Below the pieces are notes generated by a model, which was not told where the DNA came from, searched no databases, and saw nothing but the letters and a program-made list of their open reading frames with translations. DNA of 64,000 nt from an uncultured Erythrobacter sp. (GTDB lineage: Bacteria > Pseudomonadota > Alphaproteobacteria > Sphingomonadales > Sphingomonadaceae): the NCBI RefSeq assembly GCF_947502395.1, contig NZ_CANMZM010000003.1:124001-188000 (forward strand). Direction: 5' to 3'. Shown one piece after another: positions 62,357 to 64,000 of the stretch. Every line of letters begins with the position of its first letter. Positions within the stretch are counted from its first letter, which is position 1. A program made the position numbers and the translations under genes.

Positions 62357-63616
62357 CTATTCCGCCGGGGCCATTCGTGGATCCTCGGCTTCGGCCTGAT
62401 GATCGGCGACAAGGGATTTGGGTTGCGGTCCAGCAAACAGTTTACCCAATTGCTTGCCGATCTTGTCGAAAACACGCTCGAGCGCCCCTAAGGCTTGTCC
62501 GCCCGGCACATGAGCAGTGCGATGATACATCCACAAGATCAGCGCCCCAAAAAGGACGAAAGGTCCCCACAATGCGATGATCGGATCGATCCTGCCGAGT
62601 GTGGCGATGTCTTCTCCATATTGGTTTATTTTGTGATAGGCGACGACCATGACAATCGAGGCAAACACTCCCAGCGCGCTGGTCGATCTCTTGGGTGGGA
62701 TAGCAAGCGCCACCGCCAAAAGCGGCATCAACAGCATCATCACAATTTCGACCATGCGATAGTTGAAGCTTGCTTGTGTCGCATCGCGTTCAGCCTCGGT
62801 GGCGTTCTCATCGGCCCAGCCGATGCTGAGCAGCTCGGGGAGAATATACTCCCTGCTTCCCTCGCCGCGGGCACGGAATTCTTCAATTGCGGGCAGATCG
62901 ATCGGGAGATCGTGGCGTGAGAAGGACAGGACTCGAGGCGTTTCGCTGCCAGTGTCTTGGACGATGGTCCCTTCGGTGAGGCGCAGAATGATCGTGTCGG
63001 GATCATCGCTCGTCGCCATGAATGAGCCTTCGCGCGCGCTTATCGAGAGCACCTGATCCTGGCTGTTTGAGACGCGAGCGAAAATACCCATCAGGCGCTG
63101 GCCTTCGTCCTCGCTCTGCTCAATTCGCAGCGCCATGCGATCTGCCAAAGTAGTGAATTCGCCAACTTTGATCGAGGCACCGAGCGCCCCTGAACGCAGC
63201 TCATACTCCATCTGCTCATAATAATAGCGGCTGAGCGGCTGGATGTAGAAGACCAGCGCTACATTGACCGCCACAAGCACCACGGTAATCGCGTAGGGCA
63301 CGCGCAATAGTCGCCAATAGGAAAGTCCCACTGCGCGCATGGTGTCGAGCTCGGACGACGTTGCGAGCTTGCGGAAGGCAAAGAGCACGCCGAGCAAAAG
63401 GCCCAAGGGAATGGCGAGGCTGGCATATTCCGGGATCAGCGCGCCGAGCATTTTGAAGACCACTGCGATCGGCCCGCCTTCCACAGCGACAAAATCAAAC
63501 AGGCGCAGCATCTTGTCTAGCATCAGCAAGCTCGCTGCCAACGCGAACACACCAAGCATCGGCACGATCACGAGCCGAAAAATATAGCGGTCAATACTGG
63601 GAATGAAGTTCAGCAC
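62357..63616 (-). CDS. lptF: LPS export ABC transporter permease LptF
   Basis: 419 residues, YjgP/YjgQ family. MLNFIPSIDRYIFRLVIVPM opens the first membrane segment; LATSSELDTMRAVGLSYWRL is the conserved coupling-helix region, followed by the periplasmic domain (about 135-270) and C-terminal membrane segments (MLLMPLLAVALAIPPKRS). A charged cytoplasmic C-terminal tail follows. Partner of LptG in the LptB2FG transporter. Confidence 0.92.
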   Translation of the reverse strand: MLNFIPSIDRYIFRLVIVPMLGVFALAASLLMLDKMLRLFDFVAVEGGPIAVVFKMLGALIPEYASLAIPLGLLLGVLFAFRKLATSSELDTMRAVGLSYWRLLRVPYAITVVLVAVNVALVFYIQPLSRYYYEQMEYELRSGALGASIKVGEFTTLADRMALRIEQSEDEGQRLMGIFARVSNSQDQVLSISAREGSFMATSDDPDTIILRLTEGTIVQDTGSETPRVLSFSRHDLPIDLPAIEEFRARGEGSREYILPELLSIGWADENATEAERDATQASFNYRMVEIVMMLLMPLLAVALAIPPKRSTSALGVFASIVMVVAYHKINQYGEDIATLGRIDPIIALWGPFVLFGALILWMYHRTAHVPGGQALGALERVFDKIGKQLGKLFAGPQPKSLVADHQAEAEDPRMAPAE

Positions 63617-63740
63617 ATTCGCTCTCGGGGCTCACCTGTCTTTGCTTAGGAGCTCATGAAGCGCCCTAGCGGCAAATTGCGCGCGCGTCATGCCCCCATT
63701 GCTCCGCGCTTCCACGCATATGTGGTGCCGGTCAAAGCAT

Positions 63741-64000
63741 TTACCAGAACTGACTGCCCGGAATGCCCTTAAACGGTCCTGCTTCATACTGGCTAATCCA
63801 ACCACCATAGAATTGCCCTGGCTGCGGGGTGATTTGTTCGCCATCAATCAGGCATTGGTCGAGCAGGTCAGGATAAAAAGCAACATAGCCGCGGATGTTC
63901 GCGAAGTTAGGCGTGGGCGAGGCGTAGCTCCATGCTCCAGCCGAAATTCTGTCACGGTCCACCACGATATCGTAATATCGCGCCTGCCCTTTCCACTCAC
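63741..64000 (-). CDS. DUF427 domain-containing protein, C-terminal part (cut by window edge)
   Basis: The frame is open to base 64000 and continues beyond it. EWKGQARYYDIVVDRDRISA, GAWSYASPTPNFANIRGYVA and FYPDLLDQCLIDGEQITPQP, then GQFYGGWISQYEAGPFKG, match the end of DUF427 proteins, a small beta-tent domain of unknown function. The true start is outside the window. Gap to lptF is 124 nt. Confidence 0.85.
   Translation of the reverse strand, partial: EWKGQARYYDIVVDRDRISAGAWSYASPTPNFANIRGYVAFYPDLLDQCLIDGEQITPQPGQFYGGWISQYEAGPFKGIPGSQFW

Noticed and set aside
63653..63769. 38-codon plus-strand frame with an AGGAGCTC ribosome site between lptF and the DUF427 gene
   Set aside because: It overlaps the end of the DUF427 gene on the other strand and shows no recognisable signal or composition; likely chance.

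Overview
The window looks like a chromosomal segment from an alphaproteobacterium of the order Sphingomonadales, most likely an Erythrobacteraceae-type genus. The basis is the gene content (a PhyR-NepR-EcfG general stress locus, an ECF/NrsF locus, a VPxP-type C-terminal sorting signal, sphingomonad-style palindromic repeats), moderately high GC, and the protein families. No rRNA operon, CRISPR array or plasmid/phage replication gene was seen. Almost all genes are ordinary chromosomal genes in short operons, many with 1-4 nt stop/start overlaps.

Layout. 1-0.9 kb: the 5' part of katG and a C-rich small-RNA candidate upstream of it. 0.9-6.6 kb: a sugar-epimerase-like gene, a phosphotransferase, aroC, then ruvA and ruvB, split by a GIY-YIG gene with three REP-like palindromes and an unknown gene. 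6.8-9.0 kb: a 740-residue Ser/Gly low-complexity surface protein. 9.1-13.4 kb: small exported proteins, aconitase and a DMT transporter. 13.6-17.9 kb: two different L,D-transpeptidase-type enzymes, a flavoprotein and an exported unknown. 17.9-21.3 kb: a compact ispG operon with a pentapeptide-repeat mini-protein, a thioredoxin-like protein, an HDAC-like amidohydrolase and a retropepsin-like protease.

21.4-25.4 kb is a bufferin-type locus. It has a four-Cys DUF2282 precursor (BufA), an MNIO/DUF692 enzyme (BufB) and its DUF2063 partner (BufC), plus DoxX, an ECF sigma factor and its NrsF-type membrane anti-sigma. The divergent intergenic region carries two facing promoter-like sites of identical design, GTAAC-N17-CGAA, which suggests the local sigma factor drives both arms. 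By analogy with Caulobacter this is a copper-response system making a modified periplasmic copper-buffering peptide.

25.4-42.2 kb: a hydrolase, an SDR, an exported isoaspartyl peptidase, a TetR-controlled desaturase operon with a doubled palindromic operator, a seven-gene coupled operon (DUF4129, DUF4350, MoxR, DUF58, SpoIIM, RDD, class A beta-lactamase), then pheA, a membrane cytochrome c, rlmE, ppx/gppA and tRNA-Gln(CTG). 42.2-47.7 kb is an accessory region next to that tRNA: three tightly coupled genes of unknown function, an XRE regulator, small membrane/exported proteins, an IS1595-family transposase with a coupled small gene, a DUF6471 gene and a coiled-coil unknown.

47.8-64 kb returns to backbone: a DUF5522/adenine-nucleotide-hydrolase fusion, an HWE histidine kinase, a LOG-family protein, thiD, glmM, two transporters and the general stress cassette phyR-nepR-ecfG. 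Directly upstream of phyR, on the opposite strand, is a compact terminator-ended RNA candidate with a C-rich loop and an EcfG-like promoter, matching what is known of the sRNA GsrN. Then follow an N-acyltransferase-like protein, a second desaturase, an acidic lipoprotein, a GNAT enzyme, lptG, lptF and a partial DUF427 gene. katG, a known GsrN target in Caulobacter, lies at the other end of the window.
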